Part shown: positions 15,840 through 24,670 of the stretch, piece after piece
Layout: every line of letters starts with the position of its first letter
Position numbering within the stretch: position 1 is the stretch's first letter
Source of the DNA: Thalassotalea eurytherma
GTDB lineage: Bacteria; Pseudomonadota; Gammaproteobacteria; Enterobacterales; Alteromonadaceae
DNA: 36,671 bases
Assembly: GCF_030161415.1 (NCBI RefSeq)
Contig: NZ_BSSU01000017.1
Span: 1-36,671 of the forward strand
Direction: 5' to 3'
The notes under the pieces: generated by a model
Told to the model about the DNA's origin: nothing
The model's input: the letters and a program-made list of their open reading frames with translations, nothing else
The model's database searches: none
Translations under genes and position numbers: made by a program

Positions 15840-16286
15840 TTACGCCTGATTTTGACTACCATCAAGCTGTTTTTTTTGATAGCGAACTGCAAGCATTCTT
15901 AAAATGTCTCGCCAAGTTATGATCCCTAATGCGGTCTTGTCTGCATTCACTATTGGGAGTGCTGAAATATGGTGGTCGTTAAAGAGTACTGACATTTCCC
16001 CTAAAGAAGTATTAGCTAAACAACAAACTGGGTTTCTGGTCATCACTAAATGTACTTTTTTGCTGAGGATTCTCTCATCTTCACGGGTTTCTTTGGCTGA
16101 GCCAATGGTTGGACTAAGTTGCTTATACAGTTCACGGTCGGTAATTAAACCGACTAACTTTTTATCTTCGTCAAGAATCAGTAAATGGTGAATTTGGTGT
16201 GCGTCGAATAGCTTTTTTGCATCTCTTAAAGTGTTATCGAGATTCAAGTATATAAGCTTAGTTGAAATGTATTTTTTAAAATGCAT
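15840..16286 (-). CDS. Tandem CBS-domain protein
   Basis: About 148 residues formed almost entirely of two CBS motifs. The first (about 1-65) includes DAHQIHHLLILDEDKKLVGLITDRELY, given here only as a region at residues 28-54; the second (about 80-140) includes VMTRNPVCCLANTSL and ALPIVNADKTALGIITWRDI. Such pairs bind adenine nucleotides and act as energy or ligand sensors for partner proteins. ATG 16286 is preferred; an upstream TTG at 16307 would add seven residues, and AAGGA lies 11 nt before the ATG. It is 45 nt downstream of the amidohydrolase gene when measured from this start. The partner is unknown. Confidence 0.85.
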   Translation of the reverse strand: MHFKKYISTKLIYLNLDNTLRDAKKLFDAHQIHHLLILDEDKKLVGLITDRELYKQLSPTIGSAKETREDERILSKKVHLVMTRNPVCCLANTSLGEMSVLFNDHHISALPIVNADKTALGIITWRDILRMLAVRYQKKQLDGSQNQA

Positions 16287-16331
16287 GTGAGTAAAGATCC
16301 TTTTCAAAAGATGAATGCAGATTTTATATCG

Positions 16332-17195
16332 TTAGTGAAAGTAAAAATTTAATGCATTTTCAATGCTTAGTTTTGACCACAGTTTAGGCTGCTTAGCGTA
16401 CATGTTAGCAAGCATTTGCCAATAATTACTATAGGGCATTGCTAACGAAATTAGCGGGAAGTTACTGGCTAAAAGCACGCGTTCATCGCTAAACAGTGAA
16501 ATACACTCATCAATATGCACTTGAAAGCGAGTTGCATCGATATGACGGTGGGTTGTTGATAGCATTTCTTGTCCAGAGCATTTAATAATAACATGCTTAA
16601 ATTTAGCGATTTTTGCGACATTTTTTCGCCATATTTGTTTCGCCTGTGATGATGTCGGCGCGAATCCCCCGTGACAAATAGCCATTTTAAAATCAGGGTA
16701 CTCATTCAGAAGGTTAATTATTTCATCAACAAGTGCCGTTCTTTCAAAAGGAAATTGCAATTCAAAAATAACCTTTTTATTACCCAGGTGTTTCAGGTTT
16801 TCTAAAACATGGCTTTGGCTAAAAAAATCGTCATTAACATCTTCAAGAATATAACGAACTCCAACAAAGCTCGGATTACACGCGAGTAATTCAAACTGTT
16901 GTAAAAACAGCTGATGAGGCATTGTAATATCCAGCATAGCAATTGATTTAAATGCGACTTCACAGCTATTTTCTAAGTATTGAAGTTCACGCCAAGGTTT
17001 TTGATTGTCATAACCCGCTTCAATATGAACAAAGCCCTTAAGTTGCATTGGCTTTGAGAGTGATAGTGCCGACTCATCAAATGAACGTGCAATCTTATCT
17101 TTATCAGGCCAAAACGGCCCACTCTCTGGTTTGAGCCACTGGTAGTCGCCATTTTCCATATCAAATAGATGAATGTGCGGGTCTATAATTTTCAT
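16332..17195 (-). CDS. Amidohydrolase-2 family hydrolase (sugar-lactonase-like)
   Basis: A 287-residue TIM-barrel hydrolase. The N-terminal metal motif is DPHIHLFD (His7, His9); ICHGGFAP supplies a further His, and SNFPL near the C-terminus corresponds to the conserved NFP of this family. It resembles the branch that holds L-rhamnono- and L-fucono-lactonases and dicarboxylate lactonases. An SDR gene lies 34 nt upstream in the same direction; a sugar dehydrogenase followed by a lactonase is the classic first two steps of non-phosphorylating L-fucose or L-rhamnose breakdown. No transporter, dehydratase or aldolase is nearby, so the substrate is only a suggestion. Confidence 0.82.
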   Translation of the reverse strand: MKIIDPHIHLFDMENGDYQWLKPESGPFWPDKDKIARSFDESALSLSKPMQLKGFVHIEAGYDNQKPWRELQYLENSCEVAFKSIAMLDITMPHQLFLQQFELLACNPSFVGVRYILEDVNDDFFSQSHVLENLKHLGNKKVIFELQFPFERTALVDEIINLLNEYPDFKMAICHGGFAPTSSQAKQIWRKNVAKIAKFKHVIIKCSGQEMLSTTHRHIDATRFQVHIDECISLFSDERVLLASNFPLISLAMPYSNYWQMLANMYAKQPKLWSKLSIENALNFYFH

Positions 17196-17229
17196 TTATG
17201 CACCGTAAGGCCGATTTATGAGTTCGATA

Positions 17230-17958
17230 TTATTGAGCGGTATAACCACCATCGATAACTTGTAAACTCCCTGTGATAAAACTTGCTTTATATGTACACA
17301 AAAAGAAGACCAGCTCAGCTACCTCTTCGGGTTGGCCCAAGCGCCCGATCGGTTGCTGAGCTTCTTCTTCAAGATGCACTTGAGCTTTTTCTGCACCTGA
17401 CGTCAGACAATAGTTGTCTATCGCCTTATGGTACAACGGTGTTTCAATGGTACCAGGGCAAACTGCATTTGCTCTTATATTGTAAGCTGCGTAATCTAAA
17501 GCGGTTGTTTTTGCCATGCTTGCCAGTGCACTTTTACTTAAGTTGTAAGCAAAAGAGTTGCGCTTACCGACTAAAGCCTGATCAGATGCCATTAAGACAA
17601 TGGATCCTTGTTTACTCGCTTTCATATTAGGTAATACAGCTTTAATTGCGCCATATGCGCCCTTAACATTTATATTGAAAACCTTCTCTAGATCTTGTTC
17701 TGTCGTATCTTCAATCGTTGCTGAAAAATGAATGCCAGCATTTGAAACTAACGCATCAATGGTATGTTCTTGTGCTATTGCTTTGATAATATCATTAACT
17801 TGATCAACATTACTGATATCACATGCTTTGAATTCACCTACACTACTGGGCGACATGTCTAAGTTGTAGACAAGATAGTTTGCCTCTAAAAATCGTTGAA
17901 CAATGGCTAAGCCAATACCCGAGCTACCGCCCGTTACAATGCAAACTTTTTCAGTCAT
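17230..17958 (-). CDS. SDR-family NAD(P)-dependent oxidoreductase
   Basis: A 242-residue classical SDR. TGGSSGIG (about 9-16) binds the cofactor; Asp34 after the second strand (YNLDMSPSS) favours NAD(H). NAG is in LVSNAGIH, the catalytic Ser is in LMASDQA, and the catalytic Tyr-x3-Lys is YNLSK. The substrate loop VCPGTIETPLYHK and the C-terminal ITGSLQVIDGGYTAQ are standard. It is the first gene of a minus-strand run with the amidohydrolase and CBS-domain genes, and diverges from the DUF3010 gene. Pairing with a lactonase-like enzyme suggests oxidation of a sugar or other polyol; this is inference. Confidence 0.88.
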   Translation of the reverse strand: MTEKVCIVTGGSSGIGLAIVQRFLEANYLVYNLDMSPSSVGEFKACDISNVDQVNDIIKAIAQEHTIDALVSNAGIHFSATIEDTTEQDLEKVFNINVKGAYGAIKAVLPNMKASKQGSIVLMASDQALVGKRNSFAYNLSKSALASMAKTTALDYAAYNIRANAVCPGTIETPLYHKAIDNYCLTSGAEKAQVHLEEEAQQPIGRLGQPEEVAELVFFLCTYKASFITGSLQVIDGGYTAQ

Positions 17959-18045
17959 AGGATGTGCTTTTAAAGTAATTTTCGAAAAAGTAGCAATATG
18001 TCTTATCTAATTCAAGTAAATGCTGTGTTTGTGACAATAAACTTC

Positions 18046-18072
18046 TATAATAACGGCAAGATAAAACAGGAG
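18046..18072 (+). promoter_or_regulatory. -10 element and ribosome binding site of the DUF3010 gene
   Basis: A perfect TATAAT at 18046-18051 lies 26 nt before the DUF3010 start codon, and CAGGAG (18067-18072) is 5 nt before that ATG. No good -35 hexamer is seen at 16-18 nt upstream. The short leader would begin near 18058. Confidence 0.5.
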
Positions 18073-18077
18073 CTTAT

Positions 18078-18506
18078 ATGAAAGTTTGTGGTGTAGAGAT
18101 TAAAGGCAATGATGCAGTTATTTGTATCATGTCGAAACAAATGGGGTTGTACGACATCCCGAAAACTCGTGTTGCTAAAATTAGCGTTGGTGATGCAGGT
18201 GATCCAGAAGAAATGCGTAAGTTTCAATTTACCTTTGCAAAATTCCTTGAAGATTATCAAGTTGAAAAAGTTGTCATTAAAGGTAGAGCATTAAAAGGTA
18301 AGTTTTCAGGTGGCGCTATTGGCTTTAAACTTGAAGCTGCCATTCAGTTAATCGCAGATTTAGATGTTGAGATTTTAGCTTCAGCGCTCATCAAAAAAAC
18401 GATGGAACGTTCTCAAGTTGCTATCGATTTTAGAGATACAGGTTTAAAAACTTATCAACAAGTAGCTTTTGAAACAGTGTTTACGTCATTTGAACGTCGA
18501 GACTAA
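18078..18506 (+). CDS. DUF3010 family protein
   Basis: A 142-residue protein matching the DUF3010 family of marine gammaproteobacteria. It begins MKVCGVEIKGNDAVICIM and has KVVIKGRALKGKFSGGAIGF in the middle. The opening strand with a following hydrophobic strand resembles an RNase H-like (ribonuclease H/Holliday resolvase) fold, seen as VCGVEIKGNDAVICIM, then EKVVIKGRA, and a C-terminal Asp in AIDFRDTG, but catalytic residues cannot be assigned. It has a strong ribosome binding site and its own terminator, so it is a single-gene unit. Function is unknown. Confidence 0.82.
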   Translation: MKVCGVEIKGNDAVICIMSKQMGLYDIPKTRVAKISVGDAGDPEEMRKFQFTFAKFLEDYQVEKVVIKGRALKGKFSGGAIGFKLEAAIQLIADLDVEILASALIKKTMERSQVAIDFRDTGLKTYQQVAFETVFTSFERRD

Positions 18507-18521
18507 CCTTCATTCTACTTT

Positions 18522-18552
18522 AAAAAAACGCATCAATTTGATGCGTTTTTTT
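18522..18552. terminator. Terminator after the DUF3010 gene
   Basis: A 7-bp stem (ACGCATC at 18528-18534, GATGCGT at 18540-18546) with a 5-nt loop is flanked by an A run and a T run, so it can also work in reverse. It lies 15 nt after the DUF3010 stop. Confidence 0.85.
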
Positions 18553-18663
18553 ATGCATAAATTTCCTGATAGACCATAGTTAACCTTACAAGCTTTTAGA
18601 ATTAATTGTGAAAGTTTTTGCCTATGGCAACAAAACCTCTTCCAAAGAATTAAATTTCTTGCT

Positions 18664-18698
18664 TATAATGAGGTAACAAGGTGGTAAGACCTCTTACC
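18664..18698 (+). promoter_or_regulatory. -10 element and palindromic operator of the acyl-CoA dehydrogenase gene
   Basis: A perfect TATAAT (18664-18669) is followed by a palindrome with 7-bp arms, GGTAAGA (18683-18689) and TCTTACC (18692-18698), separated by CC. The operator would cover the early transcribed region, a typical repressor position. The string TGGTAAGACC resembles the core of GntR-family operators such as FadR (TGGTNNGACC), which would suit a fatty-acid oxidation gene. AAGGA lies 7 nt before the start codon. Confidence 0.55.
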
Positions 18699-18717
18699 GA
18701 AAAATAAGGAAAATAAC

Positions 18718-20514
18718 ATGCCAGAATATAAAGCACCCTTACGAGATACTAAATTCGTAATGCAAGAGTTACTCGATTGTAATGCTCATTATGAGCGACT
18801 AGGTTATGAAGATGCGACGGAAGATATGGTTGATGCCATTTTAACTGAAGCTGGTAAGTTCACTGAACAAGTGCTTGCGCCGATAAACCAAATCGGTGAC
18901 GAGCAAGGTTGTACTTGGAACGATGGCAACGTAACAACTCCTGATGGTTTTAAAGAAGCTTATCAACAGTATGTTGAAGGTGGCTGGCCAACACTTGCAC
19001 AAAGTGTTGATTTTGGCGGTCAAGGTTTACCACACTCATTAAATTCACATATTGCAGAAATGGTGTCAGCAGCTAACCATTCGTTTGCAATGTACCCTGG
19101 TTTAAGCCACGGCGCTTTAGCAACATTAGAAGCGCATGGTACACCTGAACAACAAACCATGTTTATGCCTAAGTTAGTTGAAGGTACATGGACAGGTACT
19201 ATGTGTCTAACTGAACCTCATTGTGGTACTGATCTTGGTATGCTGCGCACAAAGGCAGAATTAAATGACGATGGCAGCTACGCATTAACAGGAACTAAAA
19301 TTTTCATCTCTGCTGGTGAGCACGATTTATCAGAAAACATTGTACACATTGTGATTGCTCGTATACCAGGCTCACCTGAAGGTACGCGTGGTATTTCATT
19401 ATTTGCTGTACCTAAATTTGATGTAACACCAGAAGGTGAAATTGCTGAACGTAACGGTGTTAACTGCGGTTCAATTGAGCACAAAATGGGTATCAATGCG
19501 AACGCTACCTGTGTCATTAACTTCGATAACGCGCGTGGCTACTTAATTGGCGAAGTCAACCGTGGCTTATATTGTATGTTTACCTTCATGAATGCTGCTC
19601 GTTTAGGTGTTGCCAATGAAGGTGTTGCAGCTGCCGATGCTTCATATCAAGGGGCGTTAGCCTACGCGAAAGATCGCCTACAAATGCGTTCGCTGTCAGG
19701 CCCTAAAAATCCAGATGGCCCTGCAGATCCAATTATTGTTCATCCTGATGTTCGTCGCATGCTGTTAACTCAAAAATCGATTGCCGAAGGCGGCCGAGCA
19801 TTTGTTGGTTATTTGGCGCAATTAGTTGATGAAGTGGAGCATGGCACCGATGAGAAGTTAAAAGCGGTAGCGGAAAGTAAACTTGCGCTATTAACGCCTA
19901 TTGCTAAAGCATTCTTAACGGAAGTTGGTTTTGAATGCACGTCACATGGCGTGCAGATCTTTGGTGGACACGGTTTCATTAAAGAATGGGGCATGGAGCA
20001 ATTAATGCGTGATACGCGTATCAGTATGCTATATGAAGGCACTACAGGTGTGCAGGCTATTGATTTACTAGGCCGTAAAATACTTGGTTCAAAAGGTGAG
20101 TTAATTAAACCATTTGCAGCTGAGGTTATGGCGTTCTGTCAAGAGCATGGCACAAATGACGAAATGGCGGAGTTTATCAAGCCAATGATTTCATTTGGTG
20201 TTAAATGGCAAGAAATGACCAAAGAGATTGGTATGAAAGCGATGACAAACCCTGATGAGATTGGCGCAGCATCTGTTGATTACCTTATGTATTCAGGTTA
20301 CATGACTCTTGCTTATTTTTGGGCAAAAATGGCGAAGGTAGCTCAAGATGCGTTAGCAAATGGTACTGACGAGAAGCCATTTTACGAAGCGAAAATTAAA
20401 ACAGCGCAATTCTATTTTGAACGCATATTACCGCGCGTGAAAGGTCATGCGGCTTGTATCAAGAACGGTGGCGAATCAATGATGGCATTAGCGGAAGGCG
20501 ATTTCTTGTTTTAA
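18718..20514 (+). CDS. Acyl-CoA dehydrogenase (DmdC-like, 598 aa)
   Basis: A 598-residue FAD acyl-CoA dehydrogenase that would introduce the alpha,beta double bond into an acyl-CoA. It has the N-terminal domain, the middle-domain signature MCLTEPHCGTDLG, and the C-terminal flavin domain with the general base Glu440 in MLYEGTTGVQAID, plus the extra C-terminal extension of the long subfamily. This subfamily is often annotated as 3-methylmercaptopropionyl-CoA dehydrogenase (DmdC), but many members act on ordinary acyl-CoAs, and no other DMSP genes are present, so fatty-acid beta-oxidation is the safer reading. It stands alone between two terminators, under a palindromic operator. Confidence 0.92.
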   Translation: MPEYKAPLRDTKFVMQELLDCNAHYERLGYEDATEDMVDAILTEAGKFTEQVLAPINQIGDEQGCTWNDGNVTTPDGFKEAYQQYVEGGWPTLAQSVDFGGQGLPHSLNSHIAEMVSAANHSFAMYPGLSHGALATLEAHGTPEQQTMFMPKLVEGTWTGTMCLTEPHCGTDLGMLRTKAELNDDGSYALTGTKIFISAGEHDLSENIVHIVIARIPGSPEGTRGISLFAVPKFDVTPEGEIAERNGVNCGSIEHKMGINANATCVINFDNARGYLIGEVNRGLYCMFTFMNAARLGVANEGVAAADASYQGALAYAKDRLQMRSLSGPKNPDGPADPIIVHPDVRRMLLTQKSIAEGGRAFVGYLAQLVDEVEHGTDEKLKAVAESKLALLTPIAKAFLTEVGFECTSHGVQIFGGHGFIKEWGMEQLMRDTRISMLYEGTTGVQAIDLLGRKILGSKGELIKPFAAEVMAFCQEHGTNDEMAEFIKPMISFGVKWQEMTKEIGMKAMTNPDEIGAASVDYLMYSGYMTLAYFWAKMAKVAQDALANGTDEKPFYEAKIKTAQFYFERILPRVKGHAACIKNGGESMMALAEGDFLF

Positions 20515-20526
20515 TGCTATTAAAGT

Positions 20527-20558
20527 AAAAAAAGGCAGCTTATAAAGCTGCCTTTTTT
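20527..20558. terminator. Bidirectional terminator between the acyl-CoA dehydrogenase and TonB_C-protein genes
   Basis: An 11-bp stem (AAAGGCAGCTT at 20531-20541 and its complement at 20545-20555) with a 3-nt loop, flanked by A and T runs. It serves the convergent genes ending at 20514 and 20576. Confidence 0.9.
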
Positions 20559-20575
20559 ATTATTTCTTTAGCTTT

Positions 20576-21706
20576 TTAATTGCCCAGACCTGAGCCATTT
20601 TGTGGTTTAGGTAGTTCGACGATGGTAAAGGTCGTATTATCTTCACCATAGAAATAAACTGAACAGGCTTGCCAGCTCTCTGGAATCGACCATTGAGAAC
20701 GGTCATTTACCGTGTAAATGTGGCGTTGGTTTCTGCAGCGTAAGTCTAATTTAGTCAGTCGGCCATTAATGTTTTGTAACTGAAAATTATTTCTTAATAA
20801 TTTGTAGGAAATAGTCTCTTTGTCTTCAAGATCGAGGCCTACTGAGATGTGTTGTTCACTGCCTATTATTTGTGAAATAGATTGACGTTGAGATCTATAG
20901 GCATCATGGCTTTTTGCATTCACCTCAAGTGCCAGTAATCGGTCGATCGTCTTAATTGCGTTTGCTAATTGAACTGCTTCTAATTCTAGCACTAATTTTT
21001 GATGTAGAACTGGCGCAATATTTTTTTCGATTCTAGTACGAACCTCTTTCTGCTTGGCTGTTAGTTTTTCTTTATTTAGTAGCTCTTTTTCTGAAGAAAA
21101 TCGTAATGCTTTATTTAAGTGCGCTAATTGTTTTTTGGGTTGTTCATTCAGTTTAGCGCCTTGGGCTAAGGCTAATTGTTGGTAGTAACTTTCTATTCCA
21201 AGCTTGATTTTAAAGTTAGCAATTTTATCAAGTAGTTCTGATATTTCAGATGGGTTGTTATTTTTTAATGCACTCAAATAACTTTGGTAGAGCTTGAAGA
21301 ATTTTTTTGATACACCAATATTTATATTGTGCATTTTAAAGTCCATTTGCACAGTATTCTTACATTGCGTTATTGGGGTGCCATTTTCTGTGGCAGGCGC
21401 AAACTTCCACCTTTTTACAATTTTTAACGACTCTTTTTCAAAACCTCTACTGCCGGAAGAGTCTTCTATTATGGCATTACTTACTTTACCGTTTGACTCT
21501 ACGACATAACTCAATACAACCCAGCCTTCTTTTCCCTTTCTAGCTTCGTTGATTGGGTATTTAGGTGCGAATTTACTAATTGGTTTAGCATCGACTATGG
21601 TTGATATCTTTTGTGATAATAATAGGTTCTCTTGTGCGTAAACATTGATAGGCAATATCGTTAACGAGAGAATGAATAAGTTACGCTGTAAGGTTGTTCT
21701 TAACAT
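20576..21706 (-). CDS. Periplasmic TonB C-terminal-domain protein with helical extension
   Basis: A 376-residue exported protein. Residues 1-24 form a signal peptide ending VYA before QEN. A TonB C-terminal-like domain follows at once (about 38-128): FAPKYPINEARKGKEGWVVL, SNGKVSNAIIEDSSGSRGFE and RWKFAPATENGTPITQC. The next 150 residues are charged and helical, resembling repeats, and the last 80 look like a small beta domain. It lacks the membrane anchor and proline-rich linker of a real TonB, and TonB_C is at the wrong end, so it is unlikely to energise receptors and may instead bind periplasmic or outer-membrane partners. AAGGA lies 7 nt before the ATG. It is a single gene between two terminators. 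Confidence 0.8.
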   Translation of the reverse strand: MLRTTLQRNLFILSLTILPINVYAQENLLLSQKISTIVDAKPISKFAPKYPINEARKGKEGWVVLSYVVESNGKVSNAIIEDSSGSRGFEKESLKIVKRWKFAPATENGTPITQCKNTVQMDFKMHNINIGVSKKFFKLYQSYLSALKNNNPSEISELLDKIANFKIKLGIESYYQQLALAQGAKLNEQPKKQLAHLNKALRFSSEKELLNKEKLTAKQKEVRTRIEKNIAPVLHQKLVLELEAVQLANAIKTIDRLLALEVNAKSHDAYRSQRQSISQIIGSEQHISVGLDLEDKETISYKLLRNNFQLQNINGRLTKLDLRCRNQRHIYTVNDRSQWSIPESWQACSVYFYGEDNTTFTIVELPKPQNGSGLGN

Positions 21707-21737
21707 ATGATCTTCCTTGATTTTTTTATACCATACA

Positions 21738-21782
21738 AAAAATAGGTGGTTGAGTAAAATCTACTCAACCACCTATTTTTTC
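21738..21782 (-). terminator. Terminator after lysS
   Basis: A perfect 16-bp stem (21741-21756 with 21762-21777) and a 5-nt loop, flanked by an A run and a T run. It lies 12 nt downstream of the lysS stop and upstream of the TonB_C-protein gene. Confidence 0.92.
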
Positions 21783-21794
21783 TAACGTAAATAT

Positions 21795-23339
21795 TTATTC
21801 CGACAATGGTCTCATGTGTGGGAATAAAATCACGTCTTTAATGGTTGGTGAGTCAGTAAATAACATCACTAATCGGTCGATGCCGATACCTTCACCTGCC
21901 GTTGGTGGTAAACCATATTCTAATGCGCTGATGTAATCTTCATCAAAGTGCATTGCTTCGTCATCACCGGCATCTTTTTCTTCTACTTGCTTTCTAAAAC
22001 GAGCTGCTTGGTCTTCTGCATCGTTAAGCTCAGAGAAGCCATTTGCTAACTCACGACCACCGACGAAGAATTCGAAACGGTCAGTAATAAATGGATTTTC
22101 ATCGTTACGACGAGCAAGCGGTGAAACTTCCCATGGGTATTCTGTAATGAAGGTTGGTTGATCAAGCATATGCTCTGCAACTTCTTCAAAAATTTCACAA
22201 ATGTATTTACCTGCGCCCCAAACTTTAGATGCTTCAGTTTCTTTCACGCCAACTTGCTTAGCCATCGCTTTAAGCGCGTCTAAGTTTTCTTCTGGGTTGC
22301 GAAGTACGGTTTCATCTAAATCGTTACCGTATTTTAAAATCGCATCAACCATAGAAAGGCGAGTGAATGGCTTGCCAAAGTCATAGAATTTTTCTTCTAC
22401 GACTTCACCATCAGTGTTTTTCACTGTATTGCGAATAACCGATGTACCCATTACATTTTCAGCTAAAGTACGCAACATGTCTTCAGTAAGGTTCATTAGG
22501 TCATTGTAATCAGCATAGGCCTGGTAGAATTCAATCATAGTGAATTCAGGGTTATGACGCGTTGATAAACCTTCGTTACGGAAGTTACGGTTAATTTCGA
22601 ATACTTTTTCGAACCCACCCACAACTAGACGTTTTAAGTAAAGCTCTGGTGCTATACGTAAAAACATCTCAACATCTAATGCATTGTGATGCGTTTCAAA
22701 CGGCTTAGCTGTTGCGCCACCTGGGATGGTTTGTAGCATTGGTGTTTCAACTTCCATAAACCCGCGTTCAGTTAAGAAGCTACGAATACCGCTAACGATT
22801 TCTGAACGAATTTGGAAGGTCGTACGTGTTTCTTCATTGATAATTAAATCAACATAACGCTGACGATACTTAGTTTCAGTGTCCTGTAAACCGTGGAACT
22901 TTTCAGGCAATGGACGAAGTGACTTCGTCAACAACTGATATTCGTTCATGTTTACGTATAAGTCGCCTTTACCTGATTTGTGCATCGTACCCGTAACACC
23001 AATAATGTCACCAATATCTAATACACCACCAAGGTTTGCTTTGATTTCTTTTTGGACTGATTTTTCAGCATAAGCTTGGATTCGGCCTGTCATGTCTTGT
23101 AAAACAAGGAATGGGCCACGTTTAGCCATTACACGACCAGCAATGCTGTATAATTCAGTTTCAGCTTCAAGCGTTTCTTTGTCTTTCTCACCGTGTGCTG
23201 CTTGTAAATCAGCCGCATAGTGTTTTCGATTAAACTTATTTGGATGGCCATTGGCACTACAGTTTTCTCGAATTTGCGCTAATTTGCCGCGACGCTCGGC
23301 AATCAATTTGTTTTCGTCTTGTTTGGCTTGGTCTGTCAT
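21795..23339 (-). CDS. lysS: Lysyl-tRNA synthetase, class II
   Basis: A 514-residue enzyme that charges tRNA-Lys. The N-terminal OB-fold anticodon domain covers about 60-150 ([20 protein letters not shown]). The class II catalytic motifs are seen: motif 2 in [20 protein letters not shown] and motif 3 in [15 protein letters not shown] 23339 has GAG 7 nt upstream and gives [10 protein letters not shown], preferred over a TTG at 23351. It is the last gene of prfB-lysS, 72 nt after prfB, the conserved order in gammaproteobacteria, and ends at a strong terminator. Confidence 0.97.
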   Translation of the reverse strand: MTDQAKQDENKLIAERRGKLAQIRENCSANGHPNKFNRKHYAADLQAAHGEKDKETLEAETELYSIAGRVMAKRGPFLVLQDMTGRIQAYAEKSVQKEIKANLGGVLDIGDIIGVTGTMHKSGKGDLYVNMNEYQLLTKSLRPLPEKFHGLQDTETKYRQRYVDLIINEETRTTFQIRSEIVSGIRSFLTERGFMEVETPMLQTIPGGATAKPFETHHNALDVEMFLRIAPELYLKRLVVGGFEKVFEINRNFRNEGLSTRHNPEFTMIEFYQAYADYNDLMNLTEDMLRTLAENVMGTSVIRNTVKNTDGEVVEEKFYDFGKPFTRLSMVDAILKYGNDLDETVLRNPEENLDALKAMAKQVGVKETEASKVWGAGKYICEIFEEVAEHMLDQPTFITEYPWEVSPLARRNDENPFITDRFEFFVGGRELANGFSELNDAEDQAARFRKQVEEKDAGDDEAMHFDEDYISALEYGLPPTAGEGIGIDRLVMLFTDSPTIKDVILFPHMRPLSE

Positions 23340-23411
23340 GTTCAGTCTCAAACTTGGTTAATGTATGAAAGCATGTGCTTTCGAGTAAAAATAAATATCG
23401 TTAAATCTGGC

Positions 23412-24510
23412 TTATAAACCAGACTTTAATGACGCTTCGATAAATTTATCAAGGTCACCATCTAACACCGCTTGTGTATTTCTGTTTTCTACACCGGTCC
23501 GTAAATCTTTAATGCGGCTGTCGTCTAATACATAAGAGCGTATTTGACTGCCCCAACCAATATCCGATTTGCCTTCTTCAAGTGCTTGTTTATCTTCGTT
23601 TTGCTTTTGAATCTCCATCTCATAGAGTTTAGCTTTCAAAAGCTTCATTGCCGTTGCGCGGTTCTTATGTTGTGAACGGTCAGCCTGACAAGCAACGACA
23701 GCACCCGTAGGAATATGCGTTAAACGAATGGCCGAGTCGGTTTTGTTAACGTGCTGCCCACCTGCACCTGACGCGCGAAATGTATCAACGCGCAAGTCAG
23801 CGGGGTTTATATCAATTTCAATGTTGTCATCTATTTCAGGATAGATAAACGCAGAAGCAAATGACGTATGGCGACGGCCTGATGAATCAAAAGGCGACTT
23901 TCGAACAAGACGGTGAACGCCTGTTTCTGTGCGCATCCAACCAAAGGCATAGTCACCTGAGAATTTAATGGTACAACCTTTGATGCCCGCAACATCGCCG
24001 TCAGTTACTTCAAGTACTTCGGCTTTAAAACCGTGAGATTCGCCCCAGCGTAAATACATACGCATTAGCATTTCTGCCCAATCTTGTGCTTCTGTGCCGC
24101 CAGACCCAGATTGCAGATCTAAATAACAGTTACTCGCGTCTTGCTGGCCAGAGAACATGCGTCTAAATTCAAGTGTATTTAACTTTTCATCTAAACCATC
24201 AACTTCAGCTTGCGCATCTTCAAAGGTTTCTTCGTCTTCTTCTTCAACTGCTAACTCAACTAGCCCTTCTACATCATCACAACCTGATTCTAATTGGTTA
24301 ACCGTATGTACAACAGCTTCCAACGATGAACGTTCCTTACCAAGCTCTTGAGCTCGTTCGGGTTCATTCCAAATTTCAGGTAGTTCTAATTCGCGACAAA
24401 CTTCAACAAGGCGTTCTGCTTTGTGATCGTAGTCAAAGGTACCCCCTAAGCAATTGGGTACGCTCACGAATATCTTTAAGTTTGTTTAATACAGGGTTTA
24501 CTTCAAACAT
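23412..24510 (-). CDS. prfB: Peptide chain release factor 2, with programmed +1 frameshift
   Basis: RF2 ends translation at UGA and UAA codons. The gene is in two frames: 24510-24436 encodes 25 residues, and 24434-23412 the rest, giving 365 residues, the same as E. coli. At the junction the classic elements are present: an internal Shine-Dalgarno AGGGGG (24447-24442), then TAC, the slippery CTT (24438-24436) and the in-frame TGA (24435-24433) followed by C. The ribosome skips one base (24435) and reads GAC. When RF2 is scarce the UGA is read slowly and shifting rises, so the factor regulates itself. The SPF stop-recognition tripeptide (RKSPFDSSG) and the GGQ catalytic motif (GAGGQHVN) are intact. 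Confidence 0.96.
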
Positions 24511-24670
24511 TTTTGCTTAGTTCGTCCACAGTTGAAAATGGCTGATAAAATAGTCGCGCATTGTAGCGCAATTAACACGCCAAATAAACGGTTATAGCGT
24601 GCTGATTACAGATATGATTATAATTTTACGGTGGGATTTGTTTTTTTACCGAATAAGCTCAATTTTATTA

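Noticed and set aside
18718-20514. Assignment of the acyl-CoA dehydrogenase to DMSP breakdown (DmdC)
   Set aside because: The subfamily fits, but no other dmd gene is in the window and the subfamily is broad, so I kept the general name.
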